Positions 1-8,505 of a stretch of 64,000 nucleotides of DNA are shown here, piece after piece (the first letter of the stretch is position 1; each line of letters opens with the position of its first letter). Location of the stretch: the NCBI GenBank assembly GCA_012841865.1, contig DUTX01000008.1, forward strand, positions 1-64,000, written 5' to 3'. The notes under the pieces were generated by a model. That model did no database searches and had not been told where the DNA came from. It saw nothing but the letters and a program-made list of their open reading frames with translations. The DNA is from Acholeplasmataceae bacterium. GTDB taxonomy: Bacteria; Bacillota_I; Bacilli_A; ML615J-28; CAG-698. The translations under genes and the position numbers were made by a program.

Positions 1-72
1 CACAAACCTAAAGATTGTCATCCTTGGAAATACTTTAAATATAAGAGAAAGTCAAAACGTATTACTGCTTAA
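1..72 (+). CDS. 3' end of an unidentified protein-coding gene (partial)
   Basis: The window opens inside an open frame that reads 23 codons and stops at a TAA (70-72). The tail is basic and aromatic (CHPWKYFKYKRKSKR). A strong terminator hairpin begins directly at the stop codon, which is what makes me accept such a short piece as a real gene end. I do not recognise the family; a basic tail of this kind could belong to a transposase or an RNA-binding protein, but nothing here proves either. Confidence 0.45.
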   Translation, partial: HKPKDCHPWKYFKYKRKSKRITA

Positions 73-98
73 AACTGTAAGAATGTTTACAGTTTTTT
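71..98 (+). terminator. Intrinsic terminator after the left-edge gene
   Basis: The stem AAAACTGTAA / TTACAGTTTT (71-80 with 87-96) has a six-base loop and runs into TTTTTT. It sits on the stop codon of the partial gene. Confidence 0.8.
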
Positions 99-273
99 AG
101 TGAAAAATTCATTATATATTGACAGAACACTTTCCAAAACAATCTACTCAATTATGTGGTGAATATCACCAAATCTCTATTAGTCAATGATACTAAAAAG
201 AAGCTTTCAATCAACCGTAATTATATCCATTTCTTATATTCACATTCTAGTTTTTTACTAACCATTGTATTTA
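99..273. other. Intergenic stretch with no gene seen
   Basis: About 175 bases of AT-rich sequence lie between the terminator and the promoter of the Cof phosphatase. There is a lone TTGACA at 119-124, but no good -10 box follows at the right distance. I see no ORF, repeat or RNA element. Confidence 0.5.
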
Positions 274-302
274 TAGACAAAGGTTTCTCTTTGTGATAAG
301 AT
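274..302 (+). promoter_or_regulatory. Sigma-A type promoter of the Cof phosphatase gene
   Basis: TAGACA (274-279), a 17-base spacer and TAAGAT (297-302) with an extended-10 TG two bases upstream. An RBS-like AAGAGG (308-313) and ATG 323 follow at normal spacing. Confidence 0.6.
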
Positions 303-322
303 AATAAAAGAGGTTTTTTGAT

Positions 323-1129
323 ATGAAAAGAGATTATTTACTAGCAATCGACTTGGACGGAACCTTAATCAAAAACTTCGATGAATATGATAAGGTCAGT
401 TTCAATTATTTAAAATATTTAAGTAAAACTAATAAGATTGTTCTAGCGACCGGAAGACCATGGCGTTCTACCCGTTATTATTACGAAATGCTTGAACTTG
501 ATACGCCCGTTATTAATTACAACGGCGCTTTGGTTCAAAATCCGAATGATCCTAATTTTAAGAAAACAATGATCACCATTCCGAGAAACGTAGTTATCGA
601 TTTGATTAAAGATTTGGAGGATGTGTTGATTAATGTTTTTTGTGAGATTGAAGACGAAATCTTTCTCTGGCAGGACACTCCGGAAATCGGCCCGTATCTC
701 CATGTGGAAGGAGGGGCACTTTCAACAGGGAAGATGGAAAAGATTCTCTACGGTGACCCAAACGGAGCCATCATCTTATCAAAAGCAGGCTCTGAAACAG
801 TTCTGGGTGATTACTTAGAAGAAAAATACGGTAAGAACTTAAACCTACGGATTTGGAGTTCAGGAAGCATCGTCGTTTCGGAAATTTATAGTTACAAAAC
901 ATCCAAAGGCAATGCCTTAAAAGAGGTTGCCCACTACTACCGACAACCAAAAGAAAAAATCATCGCTATCGGCGACGGGCATAATGACTTGGAAATGATA
1001 GCTTATGCTGGCCTCGGAGTAGCGATGAAGAATTCTCATCCTGAACTTTTAAAGATTGCGGATCAAACAACTGCAAGTCTGGATGAGCACGGAGTTTATC
1101 AGTTTTTGAGTAAATATTTTCAAGAGTAA
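323..1129 (+). CDS. Cof-type HAD family sugar-phosphatase
   Basis: This is a cytosolic HAD-superfamily hydrolase of 268 residues, the normal length for the Cof/YidA type IIB group, which dephosphorylates sugar phosphates, nucleotides or flavins. Motif I is DLDGTL (residues 10-15, with D10 as nucleophile and D12 as acid/base), motif II is ATGRP (42-46) and motif IV is GDGHNDLEM (217-225), all intact. The region between holds the C2 cap that sets substrate choice, so the true substrate cannot be read from sequence. It has its own promoter and RBS and is a single-gene unit. It ends convergently against the esterase gene on the other strand, with a shared palindromic terminator. Confidence 0.9.
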   Translation: MKRDYLLAIDLDGTLIKNFDEYDKVSFNYLKYLSKTNKIVLATGRPWRSTRYYYEMLELDTPVINYNGALVQNPNDPNFKKTMITIPRNVVIDLIKDLEDVLINVFCEIEDEIFLWQDTPEIGPYLHVEGGALSTGKMEKILYGDPNGAIILSKAGSETVLGDYLEEKYGKNLNLRIWSSGSIVVSEIYSYKTSKGNALKEVAHYYRQPKEKIIAIGDGHNDLEMIAYAGLGVAMKNSHPELLKIADQTTASLDEHGVYQFLSKYFQE

Positions 1130-1150
1130 AACAAGCGCGCTTGTTTTATT
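1128..1150. terminator. Bidirectional terminator between convergent genes
   Basis: The perfect palindrome AAAACAAGCGCGCTTGTTTT (1128-1147) is followed on plus by a T-run and preceded by As. It serves the Cof gene (stop 1127-1129) and the convergent esterase gene (stop 1146-1148), and overlaps both stop codons. Confidence 0.85.
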
Positions 1151-1895
1151 TTTTTATATAAGCAAGCCAAGTTAAGGCCATCTCTATCCAACCGGAAAGC
1201 CGGCCGTATTTTTCTTCAAACAAAAGCGGATCTAAGTCTTCGAAGGGAGTTTTCCTGTTTGCAAGCGCAAGTCCGTGCGGCCCTTCTTGATAGAGATGAA
1301 GCTCTGCTTTTACTCTTGCTTTTTGAAGCGCTACAAAAAAGAATAAAGAGTTTTGGTAAGGAACAGCCGTATCGGTCGTGGTATGGAAAAGAAAAGTTGG
1401 AGGCGTCTTTTTGCTTACCCATTTTTCCAAGGAAAACACATTTCGCACTTCCTCATTTATTTCTCCGAAAAGATTTTCTATTGAACCCTCATGCGAAAAA
1501 TCTTTTTCTCCAGTAATTACGGGGTAAGCCAGAATCAAAGCATCGGGTTTGGAGGATGAGCCAAACTTCTCCCATTCAACTCCAAGACTTGCGACATAAT
1601 GACCACCGGCAGAAAAGCCGACGAGATAGATGGTTTGAATTTCATGGTTTTTTCTAATGAAACTCAAGAATTCCGCCAATTCTTTAACAGTATCGGGATA
1701 AAGAAGTTTGGTTTCACGGTAGTAGATTATTCCAGTGTTGTAGCCGGCATTTCTAAACACTTCAGCAATCGGTTCTGCTTCTCTTGGAGAAGTGAAGCGA
1801 TAACCTCCCCCCGGAGCAACCAATACAAGCGGCTTTTTTTGATCATGAATTTTTAAGTTAATATAATTATTTGTTTCAAGCTGAATCTTGTCCAT
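1146..1895 (-). CDS. Alpha/beta hydrolase, BD-FAE/acetylesterase-like
   Basis: This 249-residue protein has no signal peptide and is predicted cytosolic. It carries an oxyanion-loop motif PGGGY (28-32), a nucleophile elbow GFSAGG (about 93-98), an acid in TTDTAVP and a C-terminal GPHGLAL histidine, so the Ser-Asp-His triad is complete. This layout is typical of small esterases of the BD-FAE/Aes/acetyl-xylan-esterase type that remove acetyl or feruloyl groups from sugars; the exact substrate is not readable. The RBS AAGGAG lies 6 bases before ATG. It follows the 44-residue protein gene on the same strand with a weak hairpin between them. A role in deacetylating imported glycans would fit the sugar genes elsewhere in the window, but that is inference. 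Confidence 0.8.
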   Translation of the reverse strand: MDKIQLETNNYINLKIHDQKKPLVLVAPGGGYRFTSPREAEPIAEVFRNAGYNTGIIYYRETKLLYPDTVKELAEFLSFIRKNHEIQTIYLVGFSAGGHYVASLGVEWEKFGSSSKPDALILAYPVITGEKDFSHEGSIENLFGEINEEVRNVFSLEKWVSKKTPPTFLFHTTTDTAVPYQNSLFFFVALQKARVKAELHLYQEGPHGLALANRKTPFEDLDPLLFEEKYGRLSGWIEMALTWLAYIKK

Positions 1896-1909
1896 TTTTA
1901 CTCCTTTTT

Positions 1910-1935
1910 AAAAAGGGATTATTTCCCTTTTTTTT
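1910..1935. terminator. Hairpin at the end of the 44-residue protein gene
   Basis: AAAAAGGGA (1910-1918) pairs with TCCCTTTTT (1924-1932). On minus it overlaps the stop codon of the small gene and the 5' leader of the esterase, so it may be a terminator or an attenuator between them. Confidence 0.5.
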
Positions 1936-2053
1936 CTTTTTTATCTTGAATAAATTCTTTCGAAATCTCTTCCAAAACATTCCGTTCCAAATCCTTATAA
2001 TTGACAAGATTACTGGGTTTAGGACGGTTTTCTTTGCCTCTTTTTTTATGCAT
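1919..2053 (-). CDS. Small basic protein of unknown function, 44 residues
   Basis: An ORF of 44 codons starts at ATG 2053 with a very good RBS (AGGTGAGG, 6 bases upstream) and ends in TAA. The product is rich in Lys, Arg and Glu: a basic N-terminus (MHKKRGKENRPKPSNL), then a Glu/Leu helix-like middle (NYKDLERNVLEEISKEF) and a KKEKKGK tail. There is no membrane segment or cysteine. It lies 38 bases downstream of recX on the same strand, with no clear terminator in between, and is followed by a hairpin. Strong RBS, well-balanced codons and a fitting slot make it a likely real gene; the family is not recognised. A nucleic-acid or ribosome-associated role is only suggested by its charge. Confidence 0.6.
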   Translation of the reverse strand: MHKKRGKENRPKPSNLVNYKDLERNVLEEISKEFIQDKKEKKGK

Positions 2054-2091
2054 AATCCTCACCTATTAAATACTATGAGGAATAACTTTAA

Positions 2092-2865
2092 TTATTCCTC
2101 GCGATTCAGGTGCGTTAAAATCTCAGCATATGAATATCCGGCTTGGAGCAAGCGACCGATAATCCGCTCCCGCTTCTGATAAGGTTCCAAAGCGGCGTAT
2201 TTTTCTTCCAGACGAGGAATTACTTTTTGAAGCGTCGCTTCGCTTTCATCCTTAAACTCTGTTTTCCGGAGGCACTCAGAAATTACTTCGTAACCAAAAC
2301 CTGCTCTTAGCAGTTTTTGAGATAACAAGACTTTTTGTTTTTTTACAGGTTTGTCTTTTTGTTTGTCTTTGACTTTAGCTAAATAATTGAGGACTAACTC
2401 TTTTTCTAATCCCTCATTAAAACGGCTTTTTATATCTTTTATTAGAGCTACGCTAATTCCTTTGCTTTTTAGCTTTTCTTCCAGATAACGCGGACCTTTA
2501 AAATTCCGAACCGCATGCTCAAAGGCATTTTGAACAAAAAGCTCATCATTTAAATAACCGAGTGAAGTAAGGCGACCGATAATTGCTTCAGCCACTTCTT
2601 CTTCCGCATATTTTAAAAGATAATCCCGCACTTCTTTTGTAGAACGGCTTTGATAAGAAAGGTAATTCAAGGTTTTATTGAAAAGGTTGCTTTCCGCATC
2701 ATATTTTAAGATTTCCGCAAATTCTGCTTCCGAAAAGCTTTTATCCTTATAAACCAAGAACTTGAGAATCGTATCTTCGGTAAAAAGATAATCTTTTTTT
2801 GAAGTTTCAACTTTATATTTTTTGCCTTGTTTGGAAAGACCTAATATTTTAATCTGCTCAGTCAT
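2092..2865 (-). CDS. recX: Regulatory protein RecX
   Basis: RecX-family protein, 257 residues, a modulator that binds RecA filaments and restrains recombination. The sequence shows the three-helix RecX repeats: the YLSYQSRSTKEVRDYLLK block is the hallmark, followed by LGYLNDELFVQNAFEHAVR and a QKLLRAGFGYEVISECL repeat, plus a last copy near the C-terminus (GRLLQAGYSYAEILTHL). The N-terminal about 55 residues form the beta-rich extension seen in Firmicute RecX. I start at ATG 2865 because GGAGAAGG lies just upstream and because this overlaps the yitT stop by 8 bases, giving translational coupling; a longer upstream reading would lie wholly inside yitT. Confidence 0.85.
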   Translation of the reverse strand: MTEQIKILGLSKQGKKYKVETSKKDYLFTEDTILKFLVYKDKSFSEAEFAEILKYDAESNLFNKTLNYLSYQSRSTKEVRDYLLKYAEEEVAEAIIGRLTSLGYLNDELFVQNAFEHAVRNFKGPRYLEEKLKSKGISVALIKDIKSRFNEGLEKELVLNYLAKVKDKQKDKPVKKQKVLLSQKLLRAGFGYEVISECLRKTEFKDESEATLQKVIPRLEEKYAALEPYQKRERIIGRLLQAGYSYAEILTHLNREE

Positions 2866-3733
2866 AACTGAAGCCTTCTCCCCGAACTTCACTGGCTCGC
2901 ACCGCAAAGAAAAAGGCATTTTTGTCGATTTCTTCAACAATATTTCTTAATCTGAAATACTCAATCGACGGGAGCACGCAAAGCAGCAATGTTCTTTCAT
3001 TTTTTGAATATTCGCCGACCACTTTGATGCTGGTGACACCCCGCTCAAAATTATGGAGAATGACATTTTTGATTTCTTCGTGTTTGGCGGAAATGATGTA
3101 AACGGCGCGTTTATTAAACCCGGCAAAGACGATCGTATCAACGACGACTCCGCTTAAGTAGGTAAAAACAATCGCATAAAGGAAGGTTTGAAGGTCGGAA
3201 ATTCCGACAGCAAGTCCAAGTGTGATAATCAGGCCGTCAATGATATAGAGGGAAACCGAATAAGGCATATGGAAGAAACGAAAGAAAACTTTTTGAATCA
3301 CTTCCGAGCCTCCGGTCGTTCCACCGTTTCTCACAACAATTCCTAAACCGACCCCCATAATGAGCGCCGAAAAAAGCACAATCAAAACCATATCAAGTTC
3401 GGTAACATCGATTTTTATCCGGGCATATATGAATTCAAAGAGGCCGATAAAAAGTGGAAAGAGAATTGAACCGAAAGCAGTCTTAAGAAAGAAATCACGT
3501 CCTAAAAGCAGCAATCCTAAAAGCAAGAGGAAAATATTGATTATTAGGATTGTAAAAGCGGGGTCATAACCGGAAATCAAGTTTTTCAAAATAATCCCGA
3601 TTCCGGAAACACCGCCAATAACAATATTTTTAGGGCTTAAGAAAAAGCTGAATGCAAAGGAGGCCATAGCGACACCACCGATAATATTCAGCCATTCTTT
3701 GATTTTTTTCTTAAAATTTTTTTTTGTTTCCAT
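2858..3733 (-). CDS. YitT family integral membrane protein
   Basis: 291 residues. The N-terminal half has about five or six hydrophobic segments (from IIGGVAMASFAFSFFLSP onward) typical of the YitT_membrane (DUF161) domain; the C-terminal about 80 residues form a soluble DUF2179 domain (RAVYIISAKHEEIKNVILHN ... GVTSIKVVGEYS). Family members are inner-membrane proteins of unknown transport or sensing role. The gene sits between prfB and recX, 4 bases after prfB's upstream neighbour boundary, and its end overlaps the recX start, so prfB, yitT and recX are probably one transcript behind secA. Confidence 0.85.
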   Translation of the reverse strand: METKKNFKKKIKEWLNIIGGVAMASFAFSFFLSPKNIVIGGVSGIGIILKNLISGYDPAFTILIINIFLLLLGLLLLGRDFFLKTAFGSILFPLFIGLFEFIYARIKIDVTELDMVLIVLFSALIMGVGLGIVVRNGGTTGGSEVIQKVFFRFFHMPYSVSLYIIDGLIITLGLAVGISDLQTFLYAIVFTYLSGVVVDTIVFAGFNKRAVYIISAKHEEIKNVILHNFERGVTSIKVVGEYSKNERTLLLCVLPSIEYFRLRNIVEEIDKNAFFFAVRASEVRGEGFSYD

Positions 3734-3737
3734 TTAT

Positions 3738-4841
3738 TTACCTCAGATTATATTCTGATTTTAAATAGGCATTAACGAAACCGTCAATTTCACCATCCAT
3801 AACCGGACCGACATTCGCAATTTCATAATTTGTGCGATGGTCTTTGATTAGATTATAGGGATGGAAAACATAGGAACGGATTTGCGAGCCAAAAGTGTTT
3901 TGGCTCACTTCGCCCGTGATTTGTTTGAGTTTCTTCTCCTTTTCTTCCAATTCTAATTGATATAATTTACTTTTTAAAATCGCTAATGCTCTTTCTTTAT
4001 TTTGAATTTGACTTCTTTCATTTTGACAGGTAACAACAATTCCGGTTTTTAAATGCGTGATGCGGATTGCGGAATCGGTTTTATTAACCTTTTGACCGCC
4101 TGCTCCGCTGGAACGATAGGTGTCAACCCGAATATCTTCAGAGCGAATATCGATATTGACATCTTCTTCAATAACCGGAGTTACCGTACAAGCACAAAAG
4201 GAAGTATGACGGCGGGAGTTGGAATCAAAGGGGGAAATCCTAACAAGTCTGTGTACGCCTTGTTCGCCTTTAAAATGTCCGTAGGCTTTGCTTCCGGAAA
4301 CTATAAAAGTAACGCTTTTGATTCCGGCTTCCTCACCGTCAAGATAGTCGACTATTTCTAATTTAAAATTTTTCCGTTCCGCATAGCGTGTATACATCCG
4401 AAAGAGGATTGAAGTCCAATCCTGCGATTCGGTTCCGCCTGCACCAGGATGCAATTCTACAATCGCATCGCAGTCGTCATACTCGTGGCTAAGAAGCATT
4501 TTCATTTCAAAATCAGTAAGATCGGTTTCGATTTTCTCGACACAGTCTTTGATTTCTGCTACTAAATCTTCTTCGCCACTTTTATGCATTTCAAAATATA
4601 ATTCCAGTTCTTCAAGAGTTTCGTTTAATTCCTGATAGGTTTCGATAATCTCCTTTTCGGATTTAACTTTTTTTAAAACTTTTTGAGCCGAATTCATATC
4701 TTTATAAAAATCAGGTTCGGCCATCATTTTTTCATGATTAGCTAGTGATGCTTTTACTGCTTCGATTTTAATCGCTTCACGCAACTCATCGATTCTAGTC
4801 TGATATTCTTCTATTTTTTTCGCAATTTCGTAGTTTTCCAT
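3738..4841 (-). CDS. prfB: Peptide chain release factor 2
   Basis: RF2, 367 residues, recognises UGA/UAA stops and triggers peptide release. The codon-reading tripeptide SPF is at residues 203-205 and the catalytic GGQ at 248-250, inside RSSGAGGQKVNKTDSAIRIT. Most bacterial prfB genes contain an in-frame UGA near codon 26 that requires +1 frameshifting; here the N-terminus reads straight through (RIDELREAIKIEA) in one frame with no stop, so autoregulation by frameshift is absent. An RF2 that is kept whole agrees with UGA being a genuine stop in this genome. The gene follows secA by 3 bases, the common secA-prfB arrangement. Confidence 0.95.
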   Translation of the reverse strand: MENYEIAKKIEEYQTRIDELREAIKIEAVKASLANHEKMMAEPDFYKDMNSAQKVLKKVKSEKEIIETYQELNETLEELELYFEMHKSGEEDLVAEIKDCVEKIETDLTDFEMKMLLSHEYDDCDAIVELHPGAGGTESQDWTSILFRMYTRYAERKNFKLEIVDYLDGEEAGIKSVTFIVSGSKAYGHFKGEQGVHRLVRISPFDSNSRRHTSFCACTVTPVIEEDVNIDIRSEDIRVDTYRSSGAGGQKVNKTDSAIRITHLKTGIVVTCQNERSQIQNKERALAILKSKLYQLELEEKEKKLKQITGEVSQNTFGSQIRSYVFHPYNLIKDHRTNYEIANVGPVMDGEIDGFVNAYLKSEYNLR

Positions 4842-4844
4842 AAA

Positions 4845-7340
4845 TCATCTTCCGCAACAGTTTTTATATTTCTTACCGGATCCGCAAGGGCAAGGGGCGT
4901 TTCTCCCGACCTTACTACCTTTTACAACCGGTTTTCTCTTGACATCTTCATCTTTTCCGGAATGAGTTGCGACGGGTCTGATGACTGCTTCTCTTTGGAG
5001 GTTATCGCGGATTAAGGCACGGTTGACATAACGCGTGGCATCGCTTTCGATTGCTTCAATCATCGCTTCGAATTTCTGGAAACCGACTTCTTGATATTCA
5101 CGCAAAGGATTGATTTGTGCATAAGCTTGGAGCCGAACTGACTGTCTTAATTCGCTCATGGCATCGATATGTTCCATCCAATAGGTATCGACGACTCTTA
5201 AGAGGATTACCTTTAAAAACTCGGCATAAATTTCTTGAGGAAACTGTTCTCTTTTTTCCGCAAGTAGCGCCTGGCATTTTTCCATGAAGAATTCAACGCC
5301 TTCTTCATAACTCTTGCCGTCAAATTCTTCCGCATTCACATAATCCATGGGAAAATAAAGGCCGTTAATGTCTTTCAGCAGGCGTTTACCGTCAATCGGA
5401 CCCTTACCGTCAACAAGCGCACCCCAGATTACTCTCCCGCCTGTATTATGCATCATTTTTAAAATAATATCGGTAATATCGTCAAGGAAGAGAATTTGAT
5501 TTCTTTGTTCGTAAATAATCTCCCTTTGTTTTCTTAATACTTCGTCATATTCAAGCAAAGTTTTCCGGGCATCAAAGTTATTACCTTCTATTTTCTTTTG
5601 GGCGTTTTCTACAAACCTGGAAAACATTTTGGATTCAAGTGGTACTTCCGTCCCTTGTTGGTTAACAATAAAACCTAACATCGTTTTAAAACGTTCGCTT
5701 CCGAAACGTCGCAAGAGTTCGTCTTCGGCGGAAAGATAAAACCTTGAATAACCAGGGTCACCCTGACGGCCACTTCGTCCGCGGAGCTGATTATCAATCC
5801 GGCGCGCCTCATGACGTTCAGTACCGATAACCGCAAGGCCACCGAGTTCTCTCACTCCAGGACCCAATTTAATATCGGTTCCACGGCCGGCCATATTGGT
5901 AGCAATCGTAACTGCGCCTTTTTCACCGGCATGCAAGACTATTTCCGCTTCTCTTTGGTGTTGCTTTGCATTCAAAACATTATGAGGAACTCCTCTTTTG
6001 GTTAAAAGTTTTGAAAGGTATTCACTGGTTTCAATTGAAATCGTACCGACCAAAACCGGTTGTCCTAAACGATGACGTTCGGCAATATCTTCCGCAATCG
6101 CGTTAAATTTTGCTTTATCGGTTAAGAACATTAAATCAGGATCATCAATCCGGATGACGGGAGCATTCGTCGGAATTTCTACAACATACATATTATAGAT
6201 ATTCCGGAATTCTTCTTCTTCAGTTTTGGCTGTACCGGTCATCCCGGCAAGTTTCTTATACATCCGGAAATAATTCTGGAAGGTAATTGTCGCAACGGTT
6301 CTTGTTTCCTTTTTAATTTCCACATTTTCTTTGGCCTCAATCGCCTGATGCAAACCTTCGGAATATTGACGGCCATGCATGAGCCGACCCGTAAAGGAGT
6401 CGACGATAATAACTTTATTGTCTTGAACGACATAATCGACATCCCGTGTCATTATAAAATTTGCTCTTAAAGCATTATTGATATGATGTAGCAAATTAAC
6501 ATATTTAATATCGTAAAGATTTTCGATTCCGAAAAATCTTTCGGCTTTCTCCATTCCCTTTTCGGTTAAAGTAATATGCCGCGACTTAATGTCGATTTCA
6601 TAATCTTCATCTACAATCATGTTCCTAACGCAAAGATTCGCTTGTTTATATAAACTAGCGGTATTTTTGGCGCCCCCGGAAATAATCAAAGGCGTTCTCG
6701 CTTCGTCGATTAAAATCGAGTCAACCTCGTCAACGATTGCAAAGTTTAAAGGCCGTTGAACAATCTGCTCTTTATAGATAACCATATGGTCGCGCAGATA
6801 ATCAAAGCCAAGTTCATTATTTGTAGAGTATGTGATATCGCAAGCATAGGCGGCCCGTTTTTCTTCAGGGGTTAAATCGCGCAGGTTTAAACCGACCGTT
6901 AAACCCATCCATTTAAAAAGTTCCCCCATTTCCGTGGCGTCACGGCTGGCTAGATATTCGTTAACAGTAACGATGTGCACGCCTTCGCCCGACAAGGCAT
7001 TTAAATAGGCGGTTAAAGTCGAGGTCAGGGTTTTTCCTTCACCGGTTTTCATCTCGGCAATATTGCCGCCGTGCATCGCAATCGCACCCATCAGCTGCAC
7101 TTTAAAAGGGGTTAAGCCGAGAACGCGGGTAGCGGCTTCGCGGACGGTTGCGAAAGCATCAACTAAAATATCTTCGAGCGTTGCTCCGTATTGTAAACGA
7201 GTGCGGAATTCATCAGTTTTTGCTTTCAGTTCCGCATCCGAAAGCTTTTTATATTCCGGCGCAAGCCGATCAATCACTTCCGCAAGTTTCCTACACCTTT
7301 TAAATTCTTTATATCCTGGATCAAATAAACCTTTTAACAC
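4845..7340 (-). CDS. secA: Preprotein translocase ATPase SecA
   Basis: SecA, 831 residues, the motor that drives unfolded preproteins through SecYEG. Visible parts are Walker [12 protein letters not shown] (about residue 97), the DEAD-like [16 protein letters not shown], the preprotein cross-linking region, motif [26 protein letters not shown], the helical wing/scaffold, and a C-terminal zinc site [13 protein letters not shown]. The length is normal. The start is GTG at 7340 with a GGAAG RBS. It is the first gene of the secA-prfB-yitT-recX group, with a strong promoter just upstream. Confidence 0.97.
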   Translation of the reverse strand: MLKGLFDPGYKEFKRCRKLAEVIDRLAPEYKKLSDAELKAKTDEFRTRLQYGATLEDILVDAFATVREAATRVLGLTPFKVQLMGAIAMHGGNIAEMKTGEGKTLTSTLTAYLNALSGEGVHIVTVNEYLASRDATEMGELFKWMGLTVGLNLRDLTPEEKRAAYACDITYSTNNELGFDYLRDHMVIYKEQIVQRPLNFAIVDEVDSILIDEARTPLIISGGAKNTASLYKQANLCVRNMIVDEDYEIDIKSRHITLTEKGMEKAERFFGIENLYDIKYVNLLHHINNALRANFIMTRDVDYVVQDNKVIIVDSFTGRLMHGRQYSEGLHQAIEAKENVEIKKETRTVATITFQNYFRMYKKLAGMTGTAKTEEEEFRNIYNMYVVEIPTNAPVIRIDDPDLMFLTDKAKFNAIAEDIAERHRLGQPVLVGTISIETSEYLSKLLTKRGVPHNVLNAKQHQREAEIVLHAGEKGAVTIATNMAGRGTDIKLGPGVRELGGLAVIGTERHEARRIDNQLRGRSGRQGDPGYSRFYLSAEDELLRRFGSERFKTMLGFIVNQQGTEVPLESKMFSRFVENAQKKIEGNNFDARKTLLEYDEVLRKQREIIYEQRNQILFLDDITDIILKMMHNTGGRVIWGALVDGKGPIDGKRLLKDINGLYFPMDYVNAEEFDGKSYEEGVEFFMEKCQALLAEKREQFPQEIYAEFLKVILLRVVDTYWMEHIDAMSELRQSVRLQAYAQINPLREYQEVGFQKFEAMIEAIESDATRYVNRALIRDNLQREAVIRPVATHSGKDEDVKRKPVVKGSKVGRNAPCPCGSGKKYKNCCGR

Positions 7341-7376
7341 AGTTTTCTTCCTTTCTTGGTACTTAATATTAAGTTT

Positions 7377-7405
7377 ATCATACCACTAAAACGGGAAATT
7401 TTCAA
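7377..7405 (-). promoter_or_regulatory. Promoter of secA
   Basis: On minus: TTGAAA (7405-7400), 17-base spacer, TATGAT (7382-7377), with an extended-10 TGG just before. The leader is about 30 bases. Confidence 0.75.
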
Positions 7406-7444
7406 GAAATTTTTCGCCTTGATATGATTATGATAACAGATATC

Positions 7445-7468
7445 AAAAAAGAGTCATTTCTGACCCTT
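7445..7468 (-). terminator. Terminator after hpf
   Basis: On minus AGGGTCA-gaaa-TGACTCT is followed by TTTTTT. It lies just past the hpf stop codon and separates hpf from the secA promoter. Confidence 0.8.
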
Positions 7469-7474
7469 TAAATT

Positions 7475-8032
7475 CTACTGATTGGTTTCGATAATTCCAT
7501 AATCCTCGTCCTCGCGGCGGTAGACAACGCAAACCTTATCATTAACAGTATTCAGGAAGACAAAGAAATCGTGTCCGAGCATTTCCATCTGCATAATTGC
7601 ATCATCAGGAGTCATCGGTTTTAAATCGACCGATTTTTCCTTAACAAGGTTCGTAGCTTTAATTTCAGTTTTCATTTTTTCTAGATCGAAATCAAGGTTG
7701 GATGAATAATACTGGGAGACGCCGGCCCGACGTTTGAGGCTCCGATAAATCTTCGATTTGTGCTTTCTGATCTGTGATTCGAGTTTGTCAATCGAAAGGT
7801 CGATTGCGGAATAGATATCATCCGCTTTCACTTCCGAACGCAATAGTACATTTTTTGTCGGAATCGTAATTTCAACCGTTTGGTGCGTATCATAGACTTT
7901 ACAGAGGACAAAAGCTTCAAGCTCTCGTTTTCTTTCAAAATACTGGTCCAGTTTTTGAAGCTTCTCGGAGGCATAGGTTCTAATAGCATCCGAAGGCTCG
8001 AATTTGTTTTTTCCACGAATCTTTACCTTCAT
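7475..8032 (-). CDS. hpf: Ribosome hibernation-promoting factor, long form
   Basis: 185 residues, the long HPF of Gram-positives. The N-terminal domain (MKVKIRGKNKFEPSDAIRTY through about residue 100, with DIYSAIDLSIDKLESQIRKHK) binds the 30S decoding site; the C-terminal domain (about 130-185, MTPDDAIMQMEMLGHDFFVF ... VYRREDEDYGIIE) dimerises to join two 70S ribosomes into 100S particles. The length and the two-domain layout match the family. It is a single-gene unit with its own promoter and terminator, next to secA as in many Firmicutes. The promoter spacer contains a dyad that could be a repressor site. Confidence 0.93.
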   Translation of the reverse strand: MKVKIRGKNKFEPSDAIRTYASEKLQKLDQYFERKRELEAFVLCKVYDTHQTVEITIPTKNVLLRSEVKADDIYSAIDLSIDKLESQIRKHKSKIYRSLKRRAGVSQYYSSNLDFDLEKMKTEIKATNLVKEKSVDLKPMTPDDAIMQMEMLGHDFFVFLNTVNDKVCVVYRREDEDYGIIETNQ

Positions 8033-8055
8033 ATTTTCATCTCCTTTGCAATTTA

Positions 8056-8084
8056 ATTATAACATACTGTTATAGTATATGCAA
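8056..8084 (-). promoter_or_regulatory. hpf promoter with a dyad in the spacer
   Basis: On minus: TTGCAT (8084-8079), 17-base spacer, TATAAT (8061-8056), with an extended-10 TGT. The spacer is almost filled by the inverted repeat ATACT-ATAAC-AGTAT (8078-8064), well placed for a repressor that blocks polymerase. The regulator is unknown. Confidence 0.7.
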
Positions 8085-8106
8085 AAAAAACGCATAAGAT
8101 TTTTTT

Positions 8107-8436
8107 TTAGCCGCTGATAATTTGGATACTTAAGCCGAAATTAAGCAAGCAATCAAGGATAAAATAATACTTCTCCAATCTAAACTCTTCAATAAATATA
8201 ACTAAGATTTCTTGTTGGTAAATAATTGCATCAAGCAATAGCCATTTTAGTTTTTTAGAAGTAAAATACAAAAACTCCTTATCAATTTCGACATTTGGAC
8301 AATCTCCAAAGAGATAATAAATACTGATATTAGTATTACCAATTAAAAAGAATTCATCCGTTTTTTGGTAAGGACAAGTCTTGCAATCATAAATCTGAAA
8401 GAGATTAAAAAATGTGCGTTTTTGTTTACAGTTCAT
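8107..8436 (-). CDS. Small four-cysteine protein of unknown function
   Basis: 109 residues from ATG 8436, chosen because AGAGGGGGG lies 6 bases upstream; an earlier in-frame start would lie in the leuS terminator. The N-terminal third has cysteines in NCK, DCKTCPY and GDCPN, a spacing that could bind a metal or form disulfides. The C-terminal half is hydrophobic and repetitive (LLLDAIIYQQEILVIFIEEF ... YFILDCLLNFGLSIQI), looking like amphipathic beta strands rather than clean membrane helices. No signal peptide. It lies between leuS and hpf on the same strand, after the leuS terminator, so it must use a weak local promoter. I do not recognise a family. Confidence 0.6.
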   Translation of the reverse strand: MNCKQKRTFFNLFQIYDCKTCPYQKTDEFFLIGNTNISIYYLFGDCPNVEIDKEFLYFTSKKLKWLLLDAIIYQQEILVIFIEEFRLEKYYFILDCLLNFGLSIQIISG

Positions 8437-8482
8437 ACCTACCCCCCTCTTTATATTATCTAAATCTTTTGTTTTTTCCTTT

Positions 8483-8505
8483 AAAAAAGCACCCATTTGG
8501 GTGCT
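8483..8505 (-). terminator. Terminator after leuS
   Basis: On minus AGCACCC-aaat-GGGTGCT is followed by TTTTTT and overlaps the leuS stop codon. Confidence 0.85.

Noticed and set aside
1-140. Insertion-sequence end at the left edge
   Set aside because: The basic C-terminal tail could be a transposase, but no terminal inverted repeat or target duplication can be seen in the window.
443-703. Minus-strand and other-frame ORFs inside cof, secA, leuS, gcv and similar genes
   Set aside because: They have no RBS, no recognisable domain and fully overlap well-supported genes; they are reading-frame shadows.
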